Assembly: GCA_002394205.1 (NCBI GenBank)
Contig: DGTC01000027.1
Location: forward strand, 7,419-71,418
Direction: 5' to 3'
DNA from: Lachnospira sp. UBA4346
Lineage (GTDB): Bacteria; Bacillota; Clostridia; Lachnospirales; Lachnospiraceae
Length of the DNA: 64,000 bases
Shown: positions 27,253 through 36,629 of the stretch, piece after piece
Layout: every line of letters begins with the position of its first letter
Position numbering within the stretch: the first letter of the stretch is position 1
Translations under genes and position numbers: made by a program
Notes under the pieces: generated by a model
The model's input: the letters and a program-made list of their open reading frames with translations, nothing else
Database searches by the model: none
Told to the model about the DNA's origin: nothing

Positions 27253-28575
27253 TTATTTTTCTTTTCGTTCGCGGTTAATAAAATGAATTGGCGTTCCTCT
27301 AAAGCCAAACGACTCACGAATTTTATTCTCTATATATCTCGTATATGAAAAATGCGTCAACTGCTTGTCATTAACAAACATAACAAACGTAGGCGGCTTT
27401 ACAGACACCTGTGTCATATAGTAAATACGCAAACGCTTACCCTTATCTGAAGGTGGCTGCTGCATTGCTACCGCTTCTGTAAGAATTTCATTTAATACAC
27501 CTGTCGGTACACGCAAGTTCTGACTTTCAATAATTGTATCAATTAATTCATACAATTTATTCAAACGCTGTCCTGTAACTGCTGAAATAAACAAAATTTC
27601 AGCATAAGACATAAATGACAATGTATCTCTAATGCGCTTTGTATGTTCATAAATCGTCTTATCATTCTTTTCGATTGCATCCCATTTATTTACTGCAATA
27701 ATAATGCCTTTGCCACGTTCATGTGCAATTCCTGCAATCTTTGCATCCTGCTCCGTTACACCTTCTGTCGCATCAATAACTATAACAACAATATCTGCAC
27801 GTTCTACCGCCGCAACCGTTCGAATGATACTATAACGTTCGATATCCTCTTTGATTTTGTTCTTTCTGCGAAGCCCAGCCGTATCAATAAATACATATTC
27901 TTTTTTATTGTATACAACCGGTGTATCAATCGCATCTCTTGTAGTACCTGCAATGTCTGATACAATCACTCGGTTATTTCCAATCAATCGATTAATAATA
28001 GATGACTTACCTACATTCGGCTTACCAACAATCGCAATCTTTGGTCTGTCATCTTCTTCCTCCTGAGCGGAATGTTCCGGAAAATGCTTAACAACTTCAT
28101 CCAGCATATCTCCTAGTCCTAACTTAGAAGCAGCTGAGATTGGCATCGGATCACCAATTCCCAAATTATAAAATTCATATACATCCGGCATGAACTTGTC
28201 AAAATTATCGACTTTATTTACAACAAGTACCACCGGCTTACGTGATCTGCGAAGCATATCTGCTACCTTTGCATCAGAGTCCACTAATCCTTGACGTACA
28301 TCTGTCAGGAAAATAATAACATCTGCTGTCTCAATGGCAATTTCTGCCTGCTCACGCATCTGTGATAAAATAATATCATTTGTTTCTGGCTCAATACCGC
28401 CTGTATCAATCAATGTGAATTCTTTATCAAGCCATGAAACTTCTGCATAAATACGATCCCTCGTTACACCCGGGGTATCTTTTACAATTGAAATATCCTG
28501 TCCTGCCAGGTCATTAAATAGTGTTGACTTACCTACATTTGGTCTGCCAACTACTGCTACAATCGGTTTACTCAT
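27253..28575 (-). CDS. der: Ribosome assembly GTPase Der (EngA)
   Basis: About 440 residues; the ATG at 28575 (MSKPIVAVVGRPNVGKS) has GGAG 6 bases upstream. Two tandem GTPase domains are visible: GRPNVGKSTLF with DTGGIE and NKVD, then GKPNVGKSSII with DTAGLRRK and NKWD. A C-terminal KH-like domain ends near FRGTPIHFINRERK. It acts in 50S subunit maturation. An 8-bp palindrome AATCAGAA-N5-TTCTGATT lies at 28611-28631 in its leader region. Confidence 0.95.
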   Translation of the reverse strand: MSKPIVAVVGRPNVGKSTLFNDLAGQDISIVKDTPGVTRDRIYAEVSWLDKEFTLIDTGGIEPETNDIILSQMREQAEIAIETADVIIFLTDVRQGLVDSDAKVADMLRRSRKPVVLVVNKVDNFDKFMPDVYEFYNLGIGDPMPISAASKLGLGDMLDEVVKHFPEHSAQEEEDDRPKIAIVGKPNVGKSSIINRLIGNNRVIVSDIAGTTRDAIDTPVVYNKKEYVFIDTAGLRRKNKIKEDIERYSIIRTVAAVERADIVVIVIDATEGVTEQDAKIAGIAHERGKGIIIAVNKWDAIEKNDKTIYEHTKRIRDTLSFMSYAEILFISAVTGQRLNKLYELIDTIIESQNLRVPTGVLNEILTEAVAMQQPPSDKGKRLRIYYMTQVSVKPPTFVMFVNDKQLTHFSYTRYIENKIRESFGFRGTPIHFINRERKEK

Positions 28576-28828
28576 TCTAATCTCCATTTCATAAAATATA
28601 TCATTTCATAATCAGAAATCTATTCTGATTCATTGAGTTTCTAAATTTGGCTTTTGCCATATTGTGGGATTTTTAACAATAAATATAAAGAAGCCTATAA
28701 CCCCTTATAAATATTTATCACTGATAATCTATCATATCAGTTTAATTGCTTTTTGTAAAGTTCTATGCTATGATTCTTATACCATTTTGCATTATTACAT
28801 CATAAAATGGTAGATTGGAGGACAATAC

Positions 28829-29719
28829 TTGAAAACAACGCACAACTGGATAAAAAAAGCAGTCTGCACGCTTACAATTGCAGCAACCTGCATTACTGGT
28901 TTCTCTGCTCATACAGGTGCTGTATATGCCGCAGATGATGCCTCTTCTTACAAATTTGCAGATATTAATCTGGAAGTTACTGTACCTAATGACCTTGTTG
29001 CATTTACACGAAATGTAACATCCAACAACGCACATCTTGACCGTGTAGGTGTCGATGATGTTGAGGAATTACGTTCTTTGATGATTACAAATAATATTTA
29101 TTTGGAGGCAATTCCTGAAAAAGATACGATCAGCTACGAAATTCTCATCAACGGAAAGACGGCTGATTCCTCTGCAAAAGACTTTAATGAATTAACCAAT
29201 GATGAATTACAAAGCCAATTCGAACATTACGTAGCAGCTAGTGATAATATCCAAAATGAAAGCGTCTCTGAAACTGTCACGGTTTCTTCCATTTATAGCA
29301 ATGGCACTACCTCGTATTTTGTCGTCGATGTTACTTCCGTAGCAAACAATATGGTTACGACCCATGTTCAAAAATACTACACCGTAATGCTCGGAACTGC
29401 TATCACATATACACTACAGACAAACGAGTCAGCCATTTCTTCTGATATGGCATCAAAGTTACAAAACATCGTGGACACTGCTAAGTATCAAAAAATGAAA
29501 AAATCCATTTTGGATAACCAATTTGTGTCAGAAATATCTGCTACGATTGTTACACTTCTTATTCCAATATGTATTTTGGCATTGATTGTATTCTTCCTGC
29601 AAAAGAGTACGAAAAAATCAAAAAAACAGATTGCAGCCGATGAAGCTCGATTACGTGCCCAATATGCAGAAGAAGCCAAACGTGCTGCATCCGAGCAGCC
29701 AGACAAAACCAGCAAATAG
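28829..29719 (+). CDS. Secreted, C-terminally membrane-anchored protein of unknown function
   Basis: 296 residues starting at TTG (28829), supported by GGAGG 7 bases upstream and by a good signal peptide beginning there (KTTHNWIKKAVCTLTIAATC, cleavage near AVYA-A). The extracellular part of about 200 residues, from DDASSYKFADINLEVTVPNDLVAF, has no family I can name. A transmembrane helix near residues 234-255 (IVTLLIPICILALIVFFL) is followed by a basic/charged cytoplasmic tail. It is monocistronic with its own terminator. Confidence 0.8.
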   Translation: MKTTHNWIKKAVCTLTIAATCITGFSAHTGAVYAADDASSYKFADINLEVTVPNDLVAFTRNVTSNNAHLDRVGVDDVEELRSLMITNNIYLEAIPEKDTISYEILINGKTADSSAKDFNELTNDELQSQFEHYVAASDNIQNESVSETVTVSSIYSNGTTSYFVVDVTSVANNMVTTHVQKYYTVMLGTAITYTLQTNESAISSDMASKLQNIVDTAKYQKMKKSILDNQFVSEISATIVTLLIPICILALIVFFLQKSTKKSKKQIAADEARLRAQYAEEAKRAASEQPDKTSK

Positions 29720-29758
29720 ATTTTATTTTTATACATAATTCATACAAAACACTTCATT

Positions 29759-29810
29759 AAACCTCTTTCATAAATAACGGATGTCTCCAAATTTATGAAA
29801 GAGGTTTTTC
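29759..29810 (+). terminator. Rho-independent terminator
   Basis: A 17-bp perfect stem (29759-29775 with 29791-29807) with T-rich tail, 40 bases after the secreted-protein gene. Confidence 0.85.
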
Positions 29811-29887
29811 TATCTTTTATAACAAAAGTCTCTCCCAGCGACATTCATACGCTACGTTGTAAATGAAATGCCACATAAATTAAAAAA

Positions 29888-29930
29888 AGATTTCAGACTT
29901 AAAAGCATTAAACTTTCAAATCTGAAATCT
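29888..29930 (-). terminator. Rho-independent terminator of rny
   Basis: AGATTTCAGA (29888-29897) pairs with TCTGAAATCT (29921-29930). On the minus strand the stem is followed by a run of seven T, about 38 bases after the rny stop codon. Confidence 0.85.
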
Positions 29931-29967
29931 CTCTCAATTCATTTTAATGTGTGTAGCAGCGACTACT

Positions 29968-31518
29968 CTATTTCGCATAGTCAACCGCACGTGACTCTCT
30001 AATCACACTTACTTTAATCTGGCCAGGATATTCCATCTGATCTTCAATCTGCTTTGAAATATCTCGTGCCATAAGTACCATATCTGAATCACTAACAACT
30101 TCAGGAACTACCATAACTCGAATCTCTCTACCGGCCTGAATAGCAAATGATTTATCAACTCCCTTAAAGGAATTGGTAATATCTTCTAATTGTTTTAGTC
30201 TGTTTGTATACGTTTCTAATGTTTCACGTCTTGCACCAGGTCTTGCAGCTGAAATTGTATCAGCAGCCTGTACTATACAGGCAATCAAGCTCTCTGGTTC
30301 AACATCACCGTGATGTGCCTCTACTGCATTGATTACAATCGCAGATTCTTTATACTTCTTACAAAGATCTACACCAATCTGAATATGTGAACCCTCCATC
30401 TCATGATCGATAGATTTACCAATATCATGCAATAAACCTGCACGCTTGGCCAGCTTCACGTCTACGCCGATTTCTCCGGCCAAAAGACCTGATAACTGTG
30501 CAACCTCAATAGAATGTTTTAATGCATTCTGACCATAGCTGGTTCTAAAACGCATTCTACCCAACAACTTAACAAGTTCCGGATGAATACCATGTACACC
30601 AACTTCAAGGGTTGCTGCTTCACCTTCTTCTTTAATCAATACTTCGACTTCTTTTTGGGCTTTTTCAACCATTTCCTCAATTCTTGCCGGATGAATTCTT
30701 CCATCAAGAATTAACTTTTCAAGGGCAATTCTTGCCACTTCTCTTCTGATTGGATCAAATCCCGATAAAACGACTGCCTCTGGTGTATCATCAATAATCA
30801 ACTCAACACCTGTTAATGTCTCTAAAGTACGAATATTACGTCCCTCTCGTCCAATAATACGGCCTTTCATTTCATCATTTGGAAGCTGAACAACTGAAAT
30901 TGTTGTCTCTGCCACATGATCCGCAGCACAACGCTGAATTGCTGTAACAACATATTCCTTTGCCTTCTTATCCGCTTCCTCTTTGGCTCTGCTCTCTAAT
31001 GTTTTAATCATTACGGCAGTGTCATGTTTCACTTCGTCTTCAACAGTCTTTAATAGATATTCTTTTGCCTGTTCGGAGGTTAGTCCTGAGATTCTTTCAA
31101 GTTCCTGCTGTCTCTGCTGTCCTAATTCATCAACCTTCTGCTTCATCTTACTAAGTTCTTCTTCTTTCCTAGTAATGTTCAAGTCACGTTTTTCAACAGC
31201 CTCAATCTTCTTGTCAAGAGTTTCTTCTTTAGCCAAGACACGCTTTTCATATCTTTGTACTTCAGCACGTCTCTCTTTCGTCTCTTTATCAAGCTCATTT
31301 TTCGTACGAATAGACTCCTCTTTTATCTCTAAAAGTGATTCTTTCTTCGTAGTCTCTGCTGTCTTCAATGCTTCATCTATTATTTCTCTGGCTTTATCAT
31401 CCGCATTGCCAATCTTGGCATCATACATCTTCTTCTGCATAGAAGCTGATAAAAACCATGTAATAGGTGCGACTATCACTAATGTAGCAAGTATAGCTAT
31501 AATGATAATGACTGACAC
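29968..31518 (-). CDS. rny: Ribonuclease Y
   Basis: 516 residues, normal length. A membrane-anchored endoribonuclease that starts mRNA decay in Firmicutes. N-terminal transmembrane helix (about 2-24), long coiled coil (about 30-165), KH domain (VVQLPNDEMKGRIIGREGRNIRTLE) and HD domain with GLLHDIGKSIDHEMEGSH. All key residues are present. It precedes no obvious operon partner; recX lies upstream at a distance of 75 bases. Confidence 0.95.
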   Translation of the reverse strand: MSVIIIIAILATLVIVAPITWFLSASMQKKMYDAKIGNADDKAREIIDEALKTAETTKKESLLEIKEESIRTKNELDKETKERRAEVQRYEKRVLAKEETLDKKIEAVEKRDLNITRKEEELSKMKQKVDELGQQRQQELERISGLTSEQAKEYLLKTVEDEVKHDTAVMIKTLESRAKEEADKKAKEYVVTAIQRCAADHVAETTISVVQLPNDEMKGRIIGREGRNIRTLETLTGVELIIDDTPEAVVLSGFDPIRREVARIALEKLILDGRIHPARIEEMVEKAQKEVEVLIKEEGEAATLEVGVHGIHPELVKLLGRMRFRTSYGQNALKHSIEVAQLSGLLAGEIGVDVKLAKRAGLLHDIGKSIDHEMEGSHIQIGVDLCKKYKESAIVINAVEAHHGDVEPESLIACIVQAADTISAARPGARRETLETYTNRLKQLEDITNSFKGVDKSFAIQAGREIRVMVVPEVVSDSDMVLMARDISKQIEDQMEYPGQIKVSVIRESRAVDYAK

Positions 31519-31592
31519 AGGAGCACCTCCTTATTTAGTTTTCATTGTACAAACATACAATAATATAATTCTATACTGAAATATATTAAATG

Positions 31593-32255
31593 TCAAGAAA
31601 AAGAAGTATTATAACGCTCATTGACAATAATATCAAGTGCTTTTTTGATATTATCTGATTGGTAACCTTTCCGGTAAAAATATCCCATTAGTTTTGTCTT
31701 ATCTGCATATTCGGAAAGGTTATATTTTCCTGCTTTCTTACGCATTTGAACAACTAATTGATCTACTTCTGTATCCCCATGCATTTCATAATATTCTTCA
31801 TAAACAGCTTCTACGGTTGCCTTATCAATTCCCTTTCTGCCCAAAAACTGCATAATTTGCATTTTACTCTTATTCGGTGCTTGAAATGTAATATAATTTT
31901 CAACATATCGCTTATCATTCAGATAGCCAAATCGAGACACATAATCCACTGCCTGTTGAATACATATATCCGGATAATACGCATCTTTCAACTTTTTCTC
32001 TAACTCATATTGCGTATAATCTCTGGATTCCAGCAAATGCATTGTTCTGACAATTGCTCTTTTTGATAATACCTCCGTAATAATCTCCTGATATACATCA
32101 TTTGGGATATTTATATCCTTCTTTATCCCGTATTTCCGAATTTCACTATTATAAAGTGCAAACACAGGCTCATTGTTAATTTCAACTAACCTGCGCTTAC
32201 TGTTTATATCACGAATTGCGGTAACAGGATATTCTATATACTGCCCATCGCTCAT
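31593..32255 (-). CDS. recX: Regulatory protein RecX
   Basis: 220 residues. It binds RecA filaments and modulates recombination. Three-helix RecX repeats are visible (RTMHLLESRDYTQYELEKKLKD; YVSRFGYLNDKRYVENYI; GYFYRKGYQSDNIKKAL). It follows recA by 134 bases on the same strand, the usual recA-recX arrangement, so it is likely also part of the SOS response. Confidence 0.88.
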   Translation of the reverse strand: MSDGQYIEYPVTAIRDINSKRRLVEINNEPVFALYNSEIRKYGIKKDINIPNDVYQEIITEVLSKRAIVRTMHLLESRDYTQYELEKKLKDAYYPDICIQQAVDYVSRFGYLNDKRYVENYITFQAPNKSKMQIMQFLGRKGIDKATVEAVYEEYYEMHGDTEVDQLVVQMRKKAGKYNLSEYADKTKLMGYFYRKGYQSDNIKKALDIIVNERYNTSFS

Positions 32256-32389
32256 AACAAACCGATTTCCTCAACTACTCTATTCCATCTTGTATATAAA
32301 TCTTCAAATTCAATATTTATATATTCAATATTCATATACACACTATAATACTTTATTTATAGTCTGCGAAGCACCTTATACAAATGAAA

Positions 32390-33454
32390 TTATTCTTCAT
32401 CCTCTGCTGCATCATCTGTTGTGACAGCATCTTCTGCATTGTCTGCCACCTGTGCAAACTCGCCAATCTGATAATGCATACGAACCTTTGTATCAATTTC
32501 TTTCATAATATCCGGATGTGTATTCAGGAACTGCTTTGCATTCTCACGTCCTTGTCCAATCTTTTCATCATTGTATGCAAACCACGCACCACTCTTCTGT
32601 ACAATACCAACATTTGCTGCAAGATCCAGAATATCTCCTTCTTTAGAAATTCCTTTACCAAACATAATATCAAATTCTGCTTCCTTAAATGGTGGTGCCA
32701 CCTTATTTTTAACAACCTTTACTCTTGTTCTATTACCGATAACTTCTCCACCCTGCTTAAGCGTCTCAATTCTACGAACATCCATACGTACTGATGAGTA
32801 AAACTTTAACGCACGTCCACCGGTTGTTGTTTCCGGATTACCAAACATAATACCAACCTTTTCACGTAATTGGTTAATAAAGATAACAACGCAGTTATTC
32901 TTACTTACTACTGGCGTCAACTTACGCAGAGCCTGTGACATTAATCTCGCCTGCAAACCAACATGAGAATCCCCCATATCACCATCAATTTCTGCCTTTG
33001 GTACCAATGCAGCCACTGAATCGACAATGACAACATCAACAGCACCTGAACGTACCATCGTCTCTGTAATTTCCAAAGCCTGCTCTCCACTGTCCGGCTG
33101 TGAAATATACAAATTATCAATATCTACCCCGATATTCTTTGCATATACGGGATCTAAGGCATGTTCTGCATCAATAAAACCTGCAATTCCGCCACTCTTC
33201 TGAACTTCTGCAACAATGTGTAAGGCAACCGTTGTCTTACCACTTGATTCCGGTCCATAAATCTCAATAACTCGTCCCTTCGGTACACCACCTAAACCAA
33301 GTGCAATATCAAGGCTCAAAGAACCTGTCGGAACAGACTCAACATTCAAATTCTTGCTCGCATCTCCAAGCTTCATAACGGAACCCTTACCAAACTGTTT
33401 CTCAATATTAGAAATCGCAGCATCTAATGCTTTTAACTTATCATCTTTTAACAT
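32390..33454 (-). CDS. recA: Recombinase RecA
   Basis: About 354 residues. The ATG at 33454 (MLKDDKLKALDAAI) has GGAG 6 bases upstream. Walker A GPESSGKTTV, the DNA-binding loop region and the acidic C-terminus (TTDDAAEDEE) are present, with no intein. Two LexA-type boxes flank its promoter, so it is expected to be SOS-induced. lexA is not in the window. Confidence 0.97.
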   Translation of the reverse strand: MLKDDKLKALDAAISNIEKQFGKGSVMKLGDASKNLNVESVPTGSLSLDIALGLGGVPKGRVIEIYGPESSGKTTVALHIVAEVQKSGGIAGFIDAEHALDPVYAKNIGVDIDNLYISQPDSGEQALEITETMVRSGAVDVVIVDSVAALVPKAEIDGDMGDSHVGLQARLMSQALRKLTPVVSKNNCVVIFINQLREKVGIMFGNPETTTGGRALKFYSSVRMDVRRIETLKQGGEVIGNRTRVKVVKNKVAPPFKEAEFDIMFGKGISKEGDILDLAANVGIVQKSGAWFAYNDEKIGQGRENAKQFLNTHPDIMKEIDTKVRMHYQIGEFAQVADNAEDAVTTDDAAEDEE

Positions 33455-33486
33455 ACTTATCTCCATTCTTTTATTAAACGTCTTAT

Positions 33487-33498
33487 GAACATTTGTTC
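33487..33498. promoter_or_regulatory. LexA (SOS) box downstream of the recA promoter
   Basis: GAAC-ATTT-GTTC, a perfect match to the Gram-positive LexA core GAAC-N4-GTTC, placed close after the predicted transcription start. Confidence 0.85.
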
Positions 33499-33507
33499 GT
33501 TACAGAT

Positions 33508-33536
33508 ATGTTATACTATTTTTTCATATCTGTCAA
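33508..33536 (-). promoter_or_regulatory. recA promoter
   Basis: TTGACA (33531-33536 on the minus strand), 17 bases, TAACAT (33508-33513). TATAAC with a 15-base spacer is an alternative -10. Confidence 0.75.
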
Positions 33537-33544
33537 GAACAAAA

Positions 33545-33558
33545 CGAATGTTTGTTCG
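33545..33558. promoter_or_regulatory. Second LexA-like box upstream of the recA -35
   Basis: CGAATGTTTGTTCG differs from the consensus CGAAC-N4-GTTCG by one base. It lies directly upstream of the -35 element. Confidence 0.7.
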
Positions 33559-33745
33559 TTTTTCAATCGTAATATTTTACATTTTATCTATTCGTTATAT
33601 TGTACTGGAATGATAATAATATACCACAACTCTCCTCATCTGTAAAGTGTTAATATAGTATTTATATTATATTAAAATATTTCATATCATTTAAAATAAT
33701 TCAATATTTCTAATATGCAAATACATTTGCAACATCATAAAATAA

Positions 33746-33780
33746 ACCGAAAGAACACGCTTGAAACATCTTCTTTCGGT
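33746..33780 (-). terminator. Rho-independent terminator of pgsA
   Basis: ACCGAAAGAA (33746-33755) pairs with TTCTTTCGGT (33771-33780) and a T-rich tract follows on the minus strand. The remainder of the 367-base recA-pgsA gap (about 33560-33745) is AT-rich with nothing else recognisable. Confidence 0.8.
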
Positions 33781-33821
33781 CTATAACATTATCCATACAT
33801 ATCATTAATATATCTGATTAC

Positions 33822-34370
33822 TTATTTTGCAGCACCTGTTGTAAACACTTTATAATTCTTAACAATGTAATCAACTAAAGATACCACTGTCAAAATTAAC
33901 GAAACATATATTAAAATATTACTGAGAATATCAATATATGGAATATCCAAATTCAACGTCAATACAATAATCATAATCATCTGAAATGTTGTCTTGAATT
34001 TTCCCCAGTAACTGGCAGCAATCACCACCCCATTGTCAGACGCAATTAAACGGAAACCGCTAATAATAAATTCTCTGGCAATAATAATAATTACAATCCA
34101 TGCTGCTATCTGTTTTAAATCAACCAATGCAATCAGTGCAGAACATACTAGCAGCTTATCTGCCAATGGATCCATAAACTTACCAAAATTTGTTACAAGA
34201 TTATATTTTCTGGCGATTTTTCCATCTAACATATCCGTAAGGCTCGCCACAATAAAAATAACCGTGGCTATAATTCTCGATGTCTGCCCACCCAAATCTA
34301 AATATAAGAATACCAGATAAATGGGTATCATTATCGTTCTTAAAATTGTCAATCTGTTTGGTAAGTTCAT
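33822..34370 (-). CDS. pgsA: CDP-diacylglycerol-glycerol-3-phosphate 3-phosphatidyltransferase
   Basis: 182 residues. An integral membrane enzyme making phosphatidylglycerol phosphate from CDP-diacylglycerol and glycerol-3-phosphate. The CDP-alcohol phosphotransferase motif DG-x2-AR-x8-G-x3-D-x3-D is complete (DGKIARKYNLVTNFGKFMDP...D, residues about 48-71), with four or more membrane helices. It lies 41 bases after rimO in the same direction, a common clostridial order (rimO-pgsA-recA). Confidence 0.93.
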   Translation of the reverse strand: MNLPNRLTILRTIMIPIYLVFLYLDLGGQTSRIIATVIFIVASLTDMLDGKIARKYNLVTNFGKFMDPLADKLLVCSALIALVDLKQIAAWIVIIIIAREFIISGFRLIASDNGVVIAASYWGKFKTTFQMIMIIVLTLNLDIPYIDILSNILIYVSLILTVVSLVDYIVKNYKVFTTGAAK

Positions 34371-34411
34371 TCTCTCCTCATTTCCGTATAATATTTTACT
34401 ATTATACTGAT

Positions 34412-35746
34412 TTATTTTGTTTCGTCAGCCAATTCTCCAATTAAATCATATTCCATAGCTCCCGTGATATGCACGTGAACAATTTGACCTGACATTAACT
34501 GAGCTGATGTATTTATAAAAACATAACCATCAACATTTGGTGCATCCTTGTATGATCTGCCAACATATGCGTCATCTTCATCCAGCTTTCCTTCAATCAT
34601 TACATCAACATATCTTCCAACCATCTCTTCTGATTTATCCAAAGAAACTTCCTGCTGTAATTCCATCACTCTGTCTCTGCGTTCTTCTTTTACTTCTTCT
34701 GCAATCTGATCTTCCATTGTTGCAGCCGGGGTTCCTTCTTCCGGCGAATATGTAAACACACCTAAGCGGTCAAATTCCATCTCATCTACAAAAGAAAGCA
34801 TCTCTTCCACATCTTCTTCTGTCTCTCCTGGAAATCCGGTGATTAACGTTGTACGAAGTGCAATATCCGGAATATTCTTGCGAAGTTTTGCAACAATATC
34901 TCTTATTTCCTGCTGATTTGTTCTTCTTCCCATACGTTTCAGAATTCTATCACTCGCATGCTGAATCGGCATATCAAGGTAATTACAAACTTTTGGTTCT
35001 TCTTTAATTGTCTGAATCAGTTCATCTGTAATTTCTTCGGGATAACAATATAAAATACGAATCCATTCCAAATCTTCTATTGCACATAACTTATGCAACA
35101 AATCCGGCAATGCTTTCTTTCCATATAAATCTGTTCCATAAAGTGTTGTTTCCTGTGCTACAAGAATCAATTCCTTTGTACCATTCTGAACAAGGTATTC
35201 TGCCTGCTCTACAAGATACTCCATCGGATAGCTTCGATAATTACCACGTACTGTCGGAATAATACAATATGTACAATGTTTATCGCAGCCTTCAGATATC
35301 TTCAAATATTCATAATACCCTCCAGTTGTGACAATTCTGTGATTTTTTACCTGTGGAAGTCTGTCAGCCTGTTCTACACAACTATATCCTTTTCCTTCCA
35401 GCACGGAAAGCACAACCTCTGCAACTTTATCATAAGAAGATGTACCAAGCAGTGCATCAACTTCTGGAATCTCTTTGAGTATCTCGTCTTTATAACGATG
35501 TGCAAGACAACCGGAAACAATAAGAGCCTTACACTTTGCATCTTTTTTACGTTCCGCCATTTCTAAAATCGTATCAATACTCTCCTGTTTTGCATCACCG
35601 ATAAAGCAACAGGTATTGACAGCAATCACATCTGCCTGTGTATCGTCATCTGTAAACTCAAATCCTCTATCTTTAAGAATTCCAAGCATATTTTCTGTGT
35701 CTACCAGATTCTTATCACAACCTAGTGATATAAACATTATTTTCAT
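34412..35746 (-). CDS. rimO: Ribosomal protein S12 methylthiotransferase RimO
   Basis: 444 residues. A radical-SAM enzyme that adds a methylthio group to an Asp of ribosomal protein S12. The N-terminal UPF0004 domain has three cluster cysteines (SLGCDKNLVDTE, NTCCFIGDA, SGCLAHRY), the radical-SAM motif is EGCDKHCTYCIIP, and a C-terminal TRAM domain follows (about 375-440). SLGCDKN and the sequence around YLDMPIQHASD distinguish it from MiaB. GGAG lies 7 bases before the ATG. Confidence 0.95.
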   Translation of the reverse strand: MKIMFISLGCDKNLVDTENMLGILKDRGFEFTDDDTQADVIAVNTCCFIGDAKQESIDTILEMAERKKDAKCKALIVSGCLAHRYKDEILKEIPEVDALLGTSSYDKVAEVVLSVLEGKGYSCVEQADRLPQVKNHRIVTTGGYYEYLKISEGCDKHCTYCIIPTVRGNYRSYPMEYLVEQAEYLVQNGTKELILVAQETTLYGTDLYGKKALPDLLHKLCAIEDLEWIRILYCYPEEITDELIQTIKEEPKVCNYLDMPIQHASDRILKRMGRRTNQQEIRDIVAKLRKNIPDIALRTTLITGFPGETEEDVEEMLSFVDEMEFDRLGVFTYSPEEGTPAATMEDQIAEEVKEERRDRVMELQQEVSLDKSEEMVGRYVDVMIEGKLDEDDAYVGRSYKDAPNVDGYVFINTSAQLMSGQIVHVHITGAMEYDLIGELADETK

Positions 35747-35870
35747 TCAAAATCTCCTAATCTATTTCCTCTTTCTTTATAGTATTTCTATCCATTATCA
35801 CATAAACATAATATTTTTACCACCAATATTTTATAAAATAATCATAAAAGTACTTAATTATCTGCATACT

Positions 35871-36629
35871 TTAAGGAGTTGTTGAACGCACCCATAAAGA
35901 TTCTACAAAACGATTTGCAAGCATATTCCAATCATACTTTCCTGATATAGAATCTTTTAAAACATTTGCCTGCTCAAGCATATACTCTACAATGCGCGTC
36001 GAATCCGAAAGGGCAATCGGTGTTGTAAAATTAGAATGAAATACAAAATAAAAATACCCACCACAAACTAAAATTCCTGATAAAAATAGAATATTGCTAA
36101 TCCATCCATTGGACTTACATAAGTTTAATGATATTCCTTTCTTCAATGGATACCACACCCGCACTTCTTTTTTATTTAACATATCTAACATAATATGCGA
36201 AACAAATGCAATCGCAAACGGCAACATCATGTCCGGGAAAATATAGTATACAATCAGACTAAATGAAAATACTCCAATCGCAGAATGCATGAATGATCGA
36301 TGCGGAAGTTCTTTACAGATAATACAGGCCACAATGAACACTGCCATACCGGATATAAAATGATAAACGGAGCTCTGCTCAAGTATTAGATTTAAAATAT
36401 TCATCTGAAAACGATAATTGATAAATCCTTCAATAACCATAAAGAGCACAACAATTCCAAGCACACGATTTACAACATCGCGTGCATTGGATGTTTTTAC
36501 GTCTATATCGCTAATAACTGAGCCAATTAACGCACCTCCAATGCAGGTCGCGACCGCTGGTAGCGTCATTGGTCTTAATACTATCAGTGTTGCCGCCATT
36601 CCGACAGACAAATGTGTTCTTCCCGTCAT
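35871..36629 (-). CDS. YdjM-family membrane-bound metal-dependent hydrolase-like protein
   Basis: 252 residues with four or more hydrophobic segments. The N-terminus GRTHLSVGMAATLI and GSVISDIDVKTSN, plus HRSFMHSAIGVF and VSHIMLDMLNKKEVRVWYP, give the conserved His and Asp residues of the YdjM/DUF457 family (LexA-regulated in E. coli). The activity is unknown. Its ATG overlaps the stop of the preceding gene (ATGA), so the two are translationally coupled. Confidence 0.82.
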   Translation of the reverse strand: MTGRTHLSVGMAATLIVLRPMTLPAVATCIGGALIGSVISDIDVKTSNARDVVNRVLGIVVLFMVIEGFINYRFQMNILNLILEQSSVYHFISGMAVFIVACIICKELPHRSFMHSAIGVFSFSLIVYYIFPDMMLPFAIAFVSHIMLDMLNKKEVRVWYPLKKGISLNLCKSNGWISNILFLSGILVCGGYFYFVFHSNFTTPIALSDSTRIVEYMLEQANVLKDSISGKYDWNMLANRFVESLWVRSTTP

